A stretch of DNA of 64,000 nt, from positions 248,001-312,000 of the forward strand of contig NZ_SACM01000005.1 of NCBI RefSeq assembly GCF_004004565.1, read 5' to 3'. Within the stretch, counting starts at the first letter, position 1. Every line of letters starts with the position of its first letter. Below are positions 26,736 to 37,309 of this stretch, in pieces. The stretch is from Inhella crocodyli. GTDB taxonomy: Bacteria; Pseudomonadota; Gammaproteobacteria; Burkholderiales; Burkholderiaceae_C. A program made the translations under genes and the position numbers. The notes under the pieces are model-generated. The model made no database searches, was not told the DNA's origin, and saw nothing but the letters and a program-made list of their open reading frames with translations.

Positions 26736-28307
26736 ATGGCCGATCCCCTCCTGCTCGCCCGCCACGGCGACACCGTGTGCGAACTGCTGCCCGCGCTGGC
26801 CAACCGCCATGGCCTGATCACCGGCGCCACGGGCACGGGCAAGACCATCACCCTGCAAACCCTGGCCGAGCGCTTCAGCGCCATCGGGGTGCCGGTGTTC
26901 ATGGCCGACGTGAAGGGCGACCTGACCGGCATCAGCCAAACCGGCGCGCCCAGCGAGAAGCTGCTGGCGGTGCTGAAGGACCGCGGCCTGGACGCCCCCA
27001 CGCCCACGCGCTGCCCCACCACCCTGTGGGACGTGTTCGGCAAGGCCGGGCACCCGGTGCGGGCCACGGTGAGTGACATGGGCCCCCTGCTGCTGGCCCG
27101 CATGCTGGCCTTGAACGAGACCCAGGCCGGCGTGCTGCAGATGGTGTTCAAGATCGCCGACGACCACGGCCTCTTGCTGCTGGACCTGAAAGACCTGCGC
27201 GCCATGCTGCAGCACGTGGGTGACAACGCCAGCCAGTTCACCACCGAGTACGGCAACGTCAGCGCCGCCAGCGTGGGCGCCATCCAGCGCGGGCTGCTGC
27301 AGATCGAGGCCCAAGGCGGCGACCAGTTCTTCGGCGAGCCCATGCTCAACATCGCCGACTTCATGCAGACCGACGGCGGTCAGGGCGTCATCAACATCCT
27401 GGCGGCCGACCAGCTGATGAACGCGCCGCGCCTGTACGCCACGTTCTTGCTGTGGATGCTGAGCGAGCTGTTCGAGACCCTGCCCGAGGTGGGCGACCTC
27501 GACAAGCCCAAGCTGGTGTTCTTCTTCGACGAGGCGCACCTGCTGTTCAAGGACGCCCCGGCGGCGCTGATCGAGCGCATCGAGCTTGTCGTGCGCCTGG
27601 TGCGCTCCAAGGGCGTGGGCGTGTACTTCGTGACGCAAAACCCGCTGGACATCCCCGACACCGTGCTGGGCCAGCTGGGCAATCGCGTGCAGCATGCGCT
27701 GCGCGCCTTCACGCCGCGCGACCAAAAGGCCGTCAAGAGCGCCGCCGAAACCATGCGCCCCAAGGACGGCCTGGACATCCAGGCCGCCATCACCGAACTC
27801 GGCGTGGGCGAGGCCTTGGTCAGCCTGCTGGACGCCAAAGGCCGCCCCAGCGTGACGGAGCGCGTGTTCGTGCTGCCCCCAGGCAGCCGCATCGGCCCGG
27901 TCAGCGAGGCCGAGCGCCAGGCCCTGATCGCCGGCTCCTTGGTGGCCGGGGTGTACGAAAAGCAGCTGGACCGCCAATCGGCCTACGAAATGCTCAAAGG
28001 CCAGGCCGCTGGCGCCGCCCCGGGCTCTGCCCCGAATGGCGGCGGCCTGGCCGGCGAAGCCGGGGGCGTGTTCAACAAGCCCATCCCCGGCGCCCCCGCG
28101 CCCGCCCCGGCCGAGGGCAGCAGCATGATGGACGGCCTCAAGGACGTGCTCTTCGGCTCCACCGGCCCGCGCGGCGGCCGCCGCGAAGGTCTGGCCGAGG
28201 CCGCGGCCAAGTCGGCCATCCGCACCATCGGCTCGTCGGTCGGTCGCGAAATCGTGCGCGGCGTGCTGGGCAGCCTGCTGGGCGGCGGCGCCAAGCGGCG
28301 CCGTTGA
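26736..28307 (+). CDS. HerA-like ATPase (DUF853, YjgR family)
   Basis: A 523-residue P-loop ATPase of the HerA/FtsK superfamily. Walker A is GATGTGKT near residue 30 and Walker B is [10 protein letters not shown]. An arginine-rich [13 protein letters not shown] segment and a basic C-terminal KRRR follow a Gly/Pro/Ala linker. E. coli YjgR is the nearest recognised relative; its role is unknown. The start at 26736 is set by the [12 protein letters not shown]-terminus. It is alone on this strand before the LytS gene. Confidence 0.9.
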   Translation: MADPLLLARHGDTVCELLPALANRHGLITGATGTGKTITLQTLAERFSAIGVPVFMADVKGDLTGISQTGAPSEKLLAVLKDRGLDAPTPTRCPTTLWDVFGKAGHPVRATVSDMGPLLLARMLALNETQAGVLQMVFKIADDHGLLLLDLKDLRAMLQHVGDNASQFTTEYGNVSAASVGAIQRGLLQIEAQGGDQFFGEPMLNIADFMQTDGGQGVINILAADQLMNAPRLYATFLLWMLSELFETLPEVGDLDKPKLVFFFDEAHLLFKDAPAALIERIELVVRLVRSKGVGVYFVTQNPLDIPDTVLGQLGNRVQHALRAFTPRDQKAVKSAAETMRPKDGLDIQAAITELGVGEALVSLLDAKGRPSVTERVFVLPPGSRIGPVSEAERQALIAGSLVAGVYEKQLDRQSAYEMLKGQAAGAAPGSAPNGGGLAGEAGGVFNKPIPGAPAPAPAEGSSMMDGLKDVLFGSTGPRGGRREGLAEAAAKSAIRTIGSSVGREIVRGVLGSLLGGGAKRRR

Positions 28308-28396
28308 GCGTCCCCCCCCGCCCGCTCGCGCCCGGCGGCGGCTGTCCGTCGCGGCGCGCTGGTCTCGTGCCCTGCCAGGCGACATCCTGCCCGCCC

Positions 28397-29497
28397 ATGA
28401 ACGCTGCTCCGCACCCCCTGCCCTGGCACAAGCGCCACCCGCGTTGGGCCGATTTCGCCGCCTCGCTGGGCGTGGGCACCCTGGTGGGCCTGCTGATCTA
28501 CCTGATGCGAGGCCGCCATTTCTGGGTCGGCATGCTGTACGCCCAGGTGATCAGCCTGTGCATCGGCACGGCCATTTCCTTGCTGCAGCACGGCGTGAGC
28601 CGGGTGCTGCTGCGCAGCGACCCCGACAACCCGCAGCTGCGCGCGCACTGGCCGGGGTGGCGCTGGATGGTGCCCTGCATCCTGCTGGGCGCCTTGGTCG
28701 GCCACGAGTCGGGCACGGCCATCGCGGCCGGTTTGATGGGCCACGAACCCCGCTTCATGCTGGCGGGCACGCCCCGGCAACTGCTGTTCGGGGCCGGCTT
28801 CACCCTGCTGATGTCGGCCGCCGCCACGCTGTTTTTCTACAACCGCGAACGCGTCCACGCCCTAGAAGTGGCGAACGCCGACCAGGCCCGCCTCGTGGCC
28901 CAGGCCCAGCTCACCGCCCTGCAGGCGCAGCTGGAGCCGCACATGCTCTTCAACACCCTGGCCCACCTGCGCGCACTCATCAAGCTGCGGCCCGACGACG
29001 CCCAGGCCATGCTGGACGAGCTCATCGCCTACCTGCGCGCCACCCTCACCGCCAGCCGCACGCCCTTGCACCCGCTGGGCACCGAGTTCGCCCGCCTGCA
29101 CGACTACCTGCGCCTCATGCAACGCCGCATGGGCCCGCGCTTGCAGGTCGACTTGCAACTGCCGCCAGCACTGGCCCAGGTGGCCGTGCCGCCCTTGCTG
29201 TTGCAACCCTTGGTGGAGAACGCCATCCAGCACGGGTTGGAGCCCGCCATCGACGGCGGCACCCTGCGCCTGCTGGCGCGCGAAGAAGGCGCCCAGCTCG
29301 TGCTCACCGTGGAAGACGACGGCAGCGGCCTGGGCGCGGCCCCGGCCTCGCAAGGCACCGGCTTCGGCACCCAGCAGGTGCGCGACCGCCTGGCCACCCA
29401 GTACGGCGACGCCGCCCGGCTGGACCTCGCGCCGCTGGCCCCCCACGGCTGCCGCGCCACCGTCACCCTGCCCTTGCCCCCAACGACGACGCCATGA
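28397..29497 (+). CDS. LytS/AlgZ-type membrane sensor histidine kinase
   Basis: A 366-residue kinase with four hydrophobic segments in the first 150 residues. A short coiled region leads to the LytS-type His_kinase domain (phospho-histidine in LEPHMLFNTL), the N box in LVENAIQHG and a GTGFGTQQVRDRL ATP lid. There is no separate sensory domain, so the membrane part probably senses. It overlaps the following LytTR regulator by 4 bases (ATGA), showing they act as a pair. Similar AlgZ/AlgR pairs control type IV pili and exopolysaccharide; the target here is unknown. Confidence 0.93.
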   Translation: MNAAPHPLPWHKRHPRWADFAASLGVGTLVGLLIYLMRGRHFWVGMLYAQVISLCIGTAISLLQHGVSRVLLRSDPDNPQLRAHWPGWRWMVPCILLGALVGHESGTAIAAGLMGHEPRFMLAGTPRQLLFGAGFTLLMSAAATLFFYNRERVHALEVANADQARLVAQAQLTALQAQLEPHMLFNTLAHLRALIKLRPDDAQAMLDELIAYLRATLTASRTPLHPLGTEFARLHDYLRLMQRRMGPRLQVDLQLPPALAQVAVPPLLLQPLVENAIQHGLEPAIDGGTLRLLAREEGAQLVLTVEDDGSGLGAAPASQGTGFGTQQVRDRLATQYGDAARLDLAPLAPHGCRATVTLPLPPTTTP

Positions 29498-30315
29498 TGA
29501 CCGCCTCGACCGCCACGAACGCTCTCACCTGCCTCATCGCCGAAGACGAACCCCTGCTGGCCGAGACCCTGGCCGCCGAGCTGGGCAGCGCCTGGCCGGC
29601 GCTCCAAGTCCTGGGCGTGGCGCCCAACGGCGTGGCCGCCGTCGAGCAGGCCCTGGCCCTGCGGCCCACCGTGCTGTTCCTCGACATCCGCATGCCCGGC
29701 CAAAGCGGCCTGGACGCGGCCACCGCGCTGGCCGAAGACTGGCCCGACGACGCCGGCCCCCTGCCCCTGATCGTGTTCGTCACCGCCTACGACGAGTACG
29801 CGCTCAAGGCCTTCGACGCCGCCGCGGTCGACTACGTGCTCAAGCCCGTCCAGGCCCCGCGCTTGGCGCAAACCGTGCAGCGCCTGCAGGCCCAACTGGC
29901 GCAGCGCCCGTCATCGGCCCCCACCGACGACCCGCTGCAAGCCCTGCAACGCCTGCTGGCCGCCCACGCGGCCCCGGCCACCCCCGCCCCCAAGCTGCGC
30001 CACCTGCAGGCCTCGGTGGGCGAGGCCATCGAGCTCGTGCCCGTCGACGCCCTGCTCTACCTCGAAGCCGCCGACAAGTACGTGCGCGCCGTCACCGCCA
30101 CCCAGGAGTACTGGGTGCGCGTGTCCTTGCGCGAGCTGCTGCCCCAGCTCGACCCCGAGCGCTTCTGGCAGGTGCACCGCAGCACGGTGGTCAACATCGA
30201 CGCCGTGGCCCGGGCGCAGCGGCTGGAAAACGGCTTGGTGAAGCTGTCCTTGCGCGATCGGGCCGACACGGTGATGGTTAGCCGGGTGCATGCGGGACGG
30301 TTCAAGGCGCTGTGA
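29494..30315 (+). CDS. LytTR-family response regulator
   Basis: A 273-residue regulator. The receiver domain has acidic residues in AEDEP, phospho-acceptor D64 (LFLDIRMPG) and the conserved lysine in VLKPV. After an Ala/Pro linker, a LytTR DNA-binding domain spans about 165-270 (YLEAADKYVRAVT, FWQVHRSTVVNID). It is the partner of the overlapping LytS kinase. No clear terminator is visible before the low-GC patch that follows. Confidence 0.95.
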   Translation: MMTASTATNALTCLIAEDEPLLAETLAAELGSAWPALQVLGVAPNGVAAVEQALALRPTVLFLDIRMPGQSGLDAATALAEDWPDDAGPLPLIVFVTAYDEYALKAFDAAAVDYVLKPVQAPRLAQTVQRLQAQLAQRPSSAPTDDPLQALQRLLAAHAAPATPAPKLRHLQASVGEAIELVPVDALLYLEAADKYVRAVTATQEYWVRVSLRELLPQLDPERFWQVHRSTVVNIDAVARAQRLENGLVKLSLRDRADTVMVSRVHAGRFKAL

Positions 30316-30411
30316 GGGGCGACCGGAAAGGTCAAACCCACGATCCAACCTCAATACTCCCAAAGTAAATCAACGAAGCAAAGTAGCGCCAGCCGCAATC
30401 CAAGAAGACCC

Positions 30412-30813
30412 ATGAACTATGCAGTCGGTGACTTTAATTCGGCAGTTTGGGCCCACATAAAACCAGATCTTCTGCCATCTTGGGCAAACTTTGCCGAGAG
30501 ACGTGGATGACCAGACGATCTGGATGACATGAAGTATGTGTTTGACGACGCTGCAAGCAGTTGGCTTTGCATCGCACCCAAGCTCGCCATGACTGGGTTC
30601 CAAAATTGGTACTTCTATCGACTATCGGGAGTCACGTATTGTTTTGGGATCCACTCACCAAGTCAGGCAATACTCGAATTCCATCCCATGTCACCCAGAC
30701 CCAGCGACTACCCAACATTCAAATACATGCTTACGCTTGCATTCAAGAGTCATGGATTCAGCGGATTGAAGAACTCTAATATCGGTTTCCAGGTCGAGTT
30801 TCCAGAGCTCTGA
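30412..30813 (+). pseudogene. small low-GC gene interrupted by an in-frame TGA
   Basis: From the ATG at 30412 a single frame runs to the stop at 30811-30813 with one in-frame TGA at 30508-30510. If that codon were sense, the product would be 133 residues. The part after the TGA (from the ATG at 30529, 94 residues) reads as a plausible globular protein rich in aromatic residues, and the 32 codons before it read equally well. Codon use is far less G/C-biased than its neighbours; one 60-base line (30421-30480) is about 48% GC. I do not recognise the family. It may be a recently inactivated acquired gene, or the downstream ATG may be used. Confidence 0.55.
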
Positions 30814-30843
30814 TTCATAGCCGCGTTGGCAAACAATGGGCGG

Positions 30844-31132
30844 CTAATTGAATGAATGCCCCTTTTTACGTTCACCAAACATCGAAACCATTTCATTGGT
30901 GATGAGAGTCAGGCTGGGAACCGCCACCACTAAGCGCCCTATGCGACCTAGCGTCAACAGGCCCTGATTTGGCTGCCTCGATGTCCGCAGTAGTCCGAAG
31001 CAATAAAGGCTTGCCCGATTGCACCTGCCAACCCAACAAAGCCCTGTCGTCACTTGGCACATGCTGACCCCACACTGCAACCAGCCACGGTGCCGCCCTG
31101 AATCGGACGCCCCAAAAGTCCGGCCTGATCAT
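30844..31132 (-). pseudogene. probable frameshifted small gene in the low-GC patch
   Basis: Two overlapping minus-strand frames read as halves of one protein. The frame from ATG 31132 gives MIRPDFWGVRFRAAPW and a good N-terminal half but runs into SGGGSQPDSHHQ and stops at 30893. The adjacent frame supplies a protein-like C-terminal half (VVAVPSLTLITNEMV onward) ending at 30844. Switching frames between about 30920 and 30960 would give about 95 residues. The family is unknown. It is convergent with the TGA-interrupted gene, 30 bp apart. It could instead be noise in AT-richer DNA. Confidence 0.35.
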
Positions 31133-31210
31133 GGATCACGAAGGCGCCGGCACAAGCTTCGCAGGCGGGCAACTAACCCGCACTTTTAGAATCGCCCCTC
31201 CCCCACCCCC

Positions 31211-31241
31211 GGGCCGCCGCCCTGTCGCGGCCCGTTTTGTT
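31211..31241 (+). terminator. terminator-like hairpin directly before glnS
   Basis: A 7-bp G/C stem (31211-31217 with 31227-31233) with a 9-base loop is followed by GTTTTGTTT. It looks like an intrinsic terminator, yet its T run ends only 8 bp before the glnS ATG. It may stop read-through from the low-GC patch or act as a leader attenuator. Confidence 0.6.
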
Positions 31242-31249
31242 TGCCCGCC

Positions 31250-33046
<1,797 letters not shown>

Positions 33047-33070
33047 AGCCCGACACGCGGGCAAAAAGAA

Positions 33071-33092
33071 ACGGGGCCCTGCGGGGCCCCGT
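33071..33092. terminator. bidirectional terminator between glnS and the PEP-CTERM gene
   Basis: An 8-bp perfect stem (33071-33078 with 33085-33092) with a 6-base loop lies between convergent genes. On the minus strand it is followed by TTTCTTTTTGC, a good T tract; on the plus strand only GTTGCGTTGTTG follows. It therefore serves the PEP-CTERM gene best. Confidence 0.85.
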
Positions 33093-33111
33093 TGCGTTGT
33101 TGACCTGCGGC

Positions 33112-34182
33112 TCAGCGGCGCGAGCGACGCAGGCCCAGCAAGCCCAGGGCCAAGGCGCTGAGCACCAGAGCGCCCGGCTCGGGCACGCGCAGGCCGGTGC
33201 CGTCGTTGATCAAGAGCTGGGGCGTGTCCGAGGCGTCGGCAATCACCAGGCCTTCGGTGGTGGCCTCGAAGGTGCCGGCCGCCGTCGTCTTGCCCAACTG
33301 GCTGGTGAAGGTGTGCGTGGCGTCCAATTCGCCGCCAAAGCGCGCCCACAGGCCCAGGTACGACTCCACGAAGTAGAAGCGGCCGGCCTCCATCGTGAAG
33401 TTCAGGTAGGTGGGCGTGCCCGACACCGTGATGCCGTCGTTGCGCACCTCGCCCTCCAGGCGGAAGTCGGCGTAGTGAGCGGCTTGCGCCTGGCCCCAGA
33501 AGCCGGAGTTCTGCGGCTCGACGCCATTGAAGGGGTCGAACAGCAGGTCGGCCACGTTGAGGGAGAACACGGTCACGCGCGTTTTGGCCCACACGGCTGC
33601 ATCGGTGGGCGAGCCCCCAGGACCGGGCAGGTTCAGGTCGGTGTTGGGGGTGACGTTCGAGGTGAAGTCGAACACGTTCTCGATCGTGCGCGTGCTCGGG
33701 CCCGTGCCGTCGTAATAGAAGCTCTGCAGGCCCAGGGAGTGGCCCGACACGCGGGCGTAGGGCGTGCCCGAGAACGCACCCTGGCGCAGCACCAGGGTGC
33801 CCGCAGCACCGGAGGCGTCGATGTACGAGCGCGTGGCCTGCGTGCCAGCGATGCCCAGCGGGGTGGTGGCCGAGGTGCTGGCCACGAAGCCGCCCAGGTT
33901 GTAGTTCTCGCGGATTTCGGCCAGGCGCGGCCAGGGCGTCGAGTAGATGGGGGTGACGCCGTCGGCCTCGTAGCCGACAAAGGCGGCTTCGCAGCGGTCG
34001 GGCACCGTGCTGCCAGCGGCCACCGCGGCGGCGGTGCGGCAGTCGCGCGCGAAGGTGCCGGCGTAGGCCGCGTTCTGCATGGCGATGGTCGCGGCTTGGG
34101 CAGCGCCCAGGCCCAGGCTCAAGAGGCAGGCCGCCCCCGCCGTGAGGCGCAGGGCTTGGCGCAATCGAAGGGTCCAGTTCAT
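33112..34182 (-). CDS. PEP-CTERM sorting domain protein
   Basis: A 356-residue exported protein. A signal peptide occupies about residues 1-30 (cleavage after AQA). The middle is a beta-rich domain of about 300 residues without a recognised enzyme motif. The C-terminus is a classic PEP-CTERM tail: VPEPGAL, a hydrophobic helix, then RRSRR. Such proteins are processed by exosortase (EpsH/XrtA type) and usually go to the surface or exopolysaccharide. No exosortase gene is in this window. It ends at the shared terminator opposite glnS. Confidence 0.92.
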   Translation of the reverse strand: MNWTLRLRQALRLTAGAACLLSLGLGAAQAATIAMQNAAYAGTFARDCRTAAAVAAGSTVPDRCEAAFVGYEADGVTPIYSTPWPRLAEIRENYNLGGFVASTSATTPLGIAGTQATRSYIDASGAAGTLVLRQGAFSGTPYARVSGHSLGLQSFYYDGTGPSTRTIENVFDFTSNVTPNTDLNLPGPGGSPTDAAVWAKTRVTVFSLNVADLLFDPFNGVEPQNSGFWGQAQAAHYADFRLEGEVRNDGITVSGTPTYLNFTMEAGRFYFVESYLGLWARFGGELDATHTFTSQLGKTTAAGTFEATTEGLVIADASDTPQLLINDGTGLRVPEPGALVLSALALGLLGLRRSRR

Positions 34183-34313
34183 CGTGACTCCCGAGGTGGT
34201 TGGCAGCCCTGCATTCTTGAACCCGACCCAGGGCTTGGGACCCCCTCGGCAGCGGGGAGGGGGAACCCTAGGGACCTCCCGCGCTATCGTGCGGGGCCCA
34301 CCAGGAGCCTTGC

Positions 34314-34784
34314 ATGAGCCAAGCCACCATCGAACGCTTTTACGCCGCCTTTGCCCAACTGGACGGCGAGGCCATGCAAGCCTGCTACGCCGCCAACGCC
34401 AGCTTCGACGACGAGGCCTTCAGCTTGCGGGGCCGGGAGGAAGTGGGCGGCATGTGGCGCATGCTTTGCGACGTGACCAAGGCCAAGGGCCGCGACGTGT
34501 GGCGCCTGGAGGTGAGCGACATCACCGACCACAGCGCGCACTGGGAAGCGCACTACCGCTTCAGCGCCACGGGGCGCCTGGTGCACAACCGCATCGATGC
34601 GGCCTTCACCTTCGACGCCGACGGCCTGATCCTGACCCACCGCGACCGCTTCGACTTCTGGGCCTGGGCCCGCCAGGCCCTGGGCACGCCGGGCCTGCTG
34701 CTGGGCTGGAGTGGGTTTTTGCGCGACAAGGTGCGCGCGCAAGCCGCCAAGAACCTGGCGGCCTACCGCAGCAAAAAGGGCTGA
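34314..34784 (+). CDS. SnoaL-like (NTF2 superfamily) protein
   Basis: A 156-residue protein with the NTF2/SnoaL fold signature: an N-terminal FYAAFAQLDGEAMQACYA helix pair, a central curved sheet and a HRDRFDFWAWARQALG C-terminal region. These proteins are small cone-shaped domains that may be isomerases or ligand binders; no activity can be assigned. The ATG has AGGAG 7 bases upstream. It is divergent from the PEP-CTERM gene. Confidence 0.88.
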   Translation: MSQATIERFYAAFAQLDGEAMQACYAANASFDDEAFSLRGREEVGGMWRMLCDVTKAKGRDVWRLEVSDITDHSAHWEAHYRFSATGRLVHNRIDAAFTFDADGLILTHRDRFDFWAWARQALGTPGLLLGWSGFLRDKVRAQAAKNLAAYRSKKG

Positions 34785-34794
34785 GCGGCCGCGC

Positions 34795-35010
34795 TCAGGC
34801 GCGGGCCACCACCTCGGGGGCGCACAGGTCGCGCCCCACCACTGCACGGGCGAACAGGTAGTTGGCCAACTCACGCTCGCTGAGCGCGTCCAGGCTGACC
34901 CGCCCTTGGGCGTCGCAGGGCACGCTGACCCCGCATCCCCCCGGGCAAACGGGCGCGTAGCGCAGTTCGTACTGGGCGGCGACGGGGGCGGTGGGGCTGA
35001 GGAGGTCCAT
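34795..35010 (-). CDS. small cysteine-containing hypothetical protein
   Basis: A 71-residue protein from the ATG at 35010. A CPGGCGVSVPC motif (three cysteines within 11 residues) and a fourth cysteine near the C-terminus (RDLCAPEV) could bind a metal. The rest is helical and acidic. No family is recognised. It lies 96 bp downstream of dusC on the same strand and ends 10 bp from the convergent SnoaL-like gene. Confidence 0.6.
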   Translation of the reverse strand: MDLLSPTAPVAAQYELRYAPVCPGGCGVSVPCDAQGRVSLDALSERELANYLFARAVVGRDLCAPEVVARA

Positions 35011-35106
35011 GGCGGGCGGCAGTGCCGGGGACGAAAGCCCCCTAGGCGCGGCGCAGTGTAGGAAGCCCCCCTGTGGTGCGCGAGGCACAGCGCTGGGGCA
35101 GTCCCC

Positions 35107-36102
35107 CTAATCCATGCGCTGGGGAACCCCTAGCTCGGCGGCCAGGGCCGCCCCAAACTCGTGCGGGGCATGGACGGTGCGCAGGCGCAGGTAAGCCGCC
35201 TCGGCCTGCGGGTGGGTGCGGCGCAGGTAGTGCAGCCACTGCTTGACGCGCCCGGCTTGGTGCTTGGGCACCACCTTGGCCTGCACGCGCTGCCAGTACG
35301 ACCACAGGCTCGGGCCCAGGGCGGCCCAGGACAGGCTGGGCACGGGCTGGCCCAGGTCGTGGGCGCGCAGGGCCGCGGGCAGACCGGGGTCGGCCACGGC
35401 GCCGCGGCCCAGCATCAGGCCGGCGCAATGGCTTTCGCGGCGGGCCTGCAGCGCGTCCTGCACGGTCCAGATCTCGCCGTTGGCAATGACCGGAATGGCC
35501 ACGGCCTCTTGGATGCGCGCCACCTCGTGCCAGTGGGCCGGCGGCTTGTAGCCGTCGCGCTTGGTGCGGGCGTGCACCACCAGGCGTGCGGCACCGCCGG
35601 AGGCCAGCGCGTCGGCGCACTCGAGCATGCGGCTGCGGTCGTCGACCCCCAATCGCATCTTGGCGGTCAGGGGCACCTCGACCGGCAAGGCGGCGCGCAC
35701 CGCGCGCGCGATGGCGTGCAGGAGCTCGGGCTCGTCCAGCAGGATGGCGCCCCCGCGGTGGCGGTTCACGCACTTGGCCGGGCAGCCGAAATTGAGGTCG
35801 ATGCCGTCGGGCCGCAGCGTGGCCAAACGCGCCGCGTTGGCCGCCAGCACCTCGGGCTCCGAGCCCAGCAATTGCGGGTACACCGGCACCCCGGCCGCCG
35901 TGGTGCCGCCGGCCAACAGCTCGGGCACGATGCGCGTGAACACGCGGCGGGGCATCACCTGGTCGGTGATGCGGATGAACTCGCTCACGGCCAGGTCCAC
36001 GCCGCCCAAGGCGGTGAGCTCTTCGCGCAGCAGGTGGTCGAGCAGGCCCTCCATCGGGGCCAACAAGATCGGCGGCGGGTTCTTCAGGGGTTCTGTGGAC
36101 AA
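35107..36102 (-). CDS. dusC: tRNA-dihydrouridine synthase C
   Basis: A flavoenzyme of about 331 residues that reduces U16 of tRNA. The family opening LLAPMEG, the LNFGCPAKCVNRHRGG active-site region with catalytic cysteine, the KMRLG segment, VHARTKRDGYKPPA and the ANGEIW motif are all present. The start is uncertain. TTG at 36102 gives a family-like N-terminus; a TTG at 36171 would fall within the minE terminator hairpin and I reject it. DusC proteins are usually about 315 residues. Confidence 0.92.
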   Translation of the reverse strand: MSTEPLKNPPPILLAPMEGLLDHLLREELTALGGVDLAVSEFIRITDQVMPRRVFTRIVPELLAGGTTAAGVPVYPQLLGSEPEVLAANAARLATLRPDGIDLNFGCPAKCVNRHRGGAILLDEPELLHAIARAVRAALPVEVPLTAKMRLGVDDRSRMLECADALASGGAARLVVHARTKRDGYKPPAHWHEVARIQEAVAIPVIANGEIWTVQDALQARRESHCAGLMLGRGAVADPGLPAALRAHDLGQPVPSLSWAALGPSLWSYWQRVQAKVVPKHQAGRVKQWLHYLRRTHPQAEAAYLRLRTVHAPHEFGAALAAELGVPQRMD

Positions 36103-36151
36103 GTCCGTGAATGACCGCTGGGGCGCCGCGTTAAGTGCCGGCCGCCATTGG

Positions 36152-36190
36152 GAAAAACTTCCCCTGCTCAAAATTGAAGCAGGAGCGGCC
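36152..36190 (-). terminator. probable terminator of minCDE
   Basis: After the minE stop, on the minus strand, a CCTGCT/AGCAGG stem with a 9-base loop is followed by GGAAG and then a TTTTT run. It sits between minE and dusC, both on this strand. Confidence 0.65.
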
Positions 36191-36198
36191 AGACCGAA

Positions 36199-36459
36199 TC
36201 ACTTGCTGTCGGGCAGCTCGATCTTGACGGCCAAGACCTCGAAGTTGTCTTGGCGTTCCATGCTGACCTGCACGTCCTTGGGGTCGATCTGGACGTACTT
36301 GCTGATGACCGCGACCAGCTCCTTTTGCAGCTGCGGCAGGTAGTCGGCCGACGGGGCGTTGCGACCGCTGCGCTCGTGCGCCAGGATCAGCTGCAGCCGC
36401 TCCTTCGCGACGTTGGCGGTTTGCTTCTTTTCGCCGAGGAAGAAATTGAGGAAGCCCAT
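36199..36459 (-). CDS. minE: cell division topological specificity factor MinE
   Basis: An 86-residue protein that drives MinD oscillation and keeps the division inhibitor at the poles. The N-terminal amphipathic segment ([12 protein letters not shown]) and the MinD-contact helix region with [10 protein letters not shown] are intact, followed by the C-terminal dimerisation half. GGAGG lies 10 bases before the ATG. It is 17 bp after minD and is the last gene of minCDE. Confidence 0.97.
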   Translation of the reverse strand: MGFLNFFLGEKKQTANVAKERLQLILAHERSGRNAPSADYLPQLQKELVAVISKYVQIDPKDVQVSMERQDNFEVLAVKIELPDSK

Positions 36460-36476
36460 GGACTGCTGGCCTCCGA

Positions 36477-37289
36477 TCAGCGGCTGAACAGGCGCTTGAA
36501 GAAGCCCTGCTTGTCGGCCTCGATGAAGCGCATGGGCTTGTCTTGGCCCAGGAAGCGGTCGATGACGTCGAGGTAGGCCTCGGCGACGTTGCTGCCCTTC
36601 ATCAAAATGGCCGGCACGCCCTGGTTGGACGCCTGCAGCACGGCTTCGCTTTCGGGGATGACACCGATCAGCGGGGTGCGCAGGATCTCGTGGATGTCGT
36701 CCAGGCTCAGCATCTGCCCGCCCTCGACCCGGTTGGGGTTGTAGCGCGTGATCAGCAGGTGCTCCTTGATGGGCTCGCGGCCGTCGATGGCGCGCTGCGT
36801 CTTGCTGCTCAGCATGCCCAAGATGCGGTCGCTGTCGCGCACCGAGCTGACCTCGGGGTTGGTCACCACGATGGCCTCGTCGGCGTAGTGCATGGCCATG
36901 AGGGCGCCGGTTTCGATGCCCGCGGGCGAGTCGCACACGATGTAGTCGAAGCCCATCTCGGCCAACTCGTCCAGCACGCGCTTGACGCCTTCTTGCGTCA
37001 GCGCGTCCTTGTCACGCGTTTGGCTGGCGGCCAGGATGTAAAGGTTGTCGTGCTGCTTGTCGCGGATCAGCGCCTGGCTGAGCTTCACGCCGTCTTGGAT
37101 GACGTTGATGAAGTCGTACACCACGCGGCGCTCCACGCCCAGGATCAGGTCGAGGTTGCGCAGGCCGACGTCGAAGTCAATCACGGCGGTCTTCTTGCCG
37201 CGCAGGGCCAGGCCGGTGGCAAAGCTGGCGCTGGTGGTGGTCTTGCCCACCCCGCCTTTGCCGGAGGTGACGACGACGATCTTGGTCAT
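36477..37289 (-). CDS. minD: septum site-determining ATPase MinD
   Basis: A 270-residue ParA-type ATPase that binds the membrane with ATP and recruits MinC. The deviant Walker A KGGVGKTT is at the N-terminus, [11 protein letters not shown] is the switch I region, and [11 protein letters not shown] is the Walker B region. The C-terminal amphipathic membrane-targeting helix reads FFKRLF. The ATG at 37289 has GGAAG 9 bases upstream. It is the middle gene of minCDE. Confidence 0.98.
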   Translation of the reverse strand: MTKIVVVTSGKGGVGKTTTSASFATGLALRGKKTAVIDFDVGLRNLDLILGVERRVVYDFINVIQDGVKLSQALIRDKQHDNLYILAASQTRDKDALTQEGVKRVLDELAEMGFDYIVCDSPAGIETGALMAMHYADEAIVVTNPEVSSVRDSDRILGMLSSKTQRAIDGREPIKEHLLITRYNPNRVEGGQMLSLDDIHEILRTPLIGVIPESEAVLQASNQGVPAILMKGSNVAEAYLDVIDRFLGQDKPMRFIEADKQGFFKRLFSR

Positions 37290-37309
37290 GGGTTCGGTCT
37301 TCCGAAGGT

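Noticed and set aside
31241-31249. TTG start of glnS three codons upstream
   Set aside because: It lies in the hairpin's T run and adds nothing recognisable; the ATG at 31250 was preferred, with the caveat that neither has a good ribosome binding site.
36103-36171. Upstream extension of dusC to the TTG at 36171
   Set aside because: The extension overlaps the minCDE terminator hairpin and adds residues not seen in DusC.
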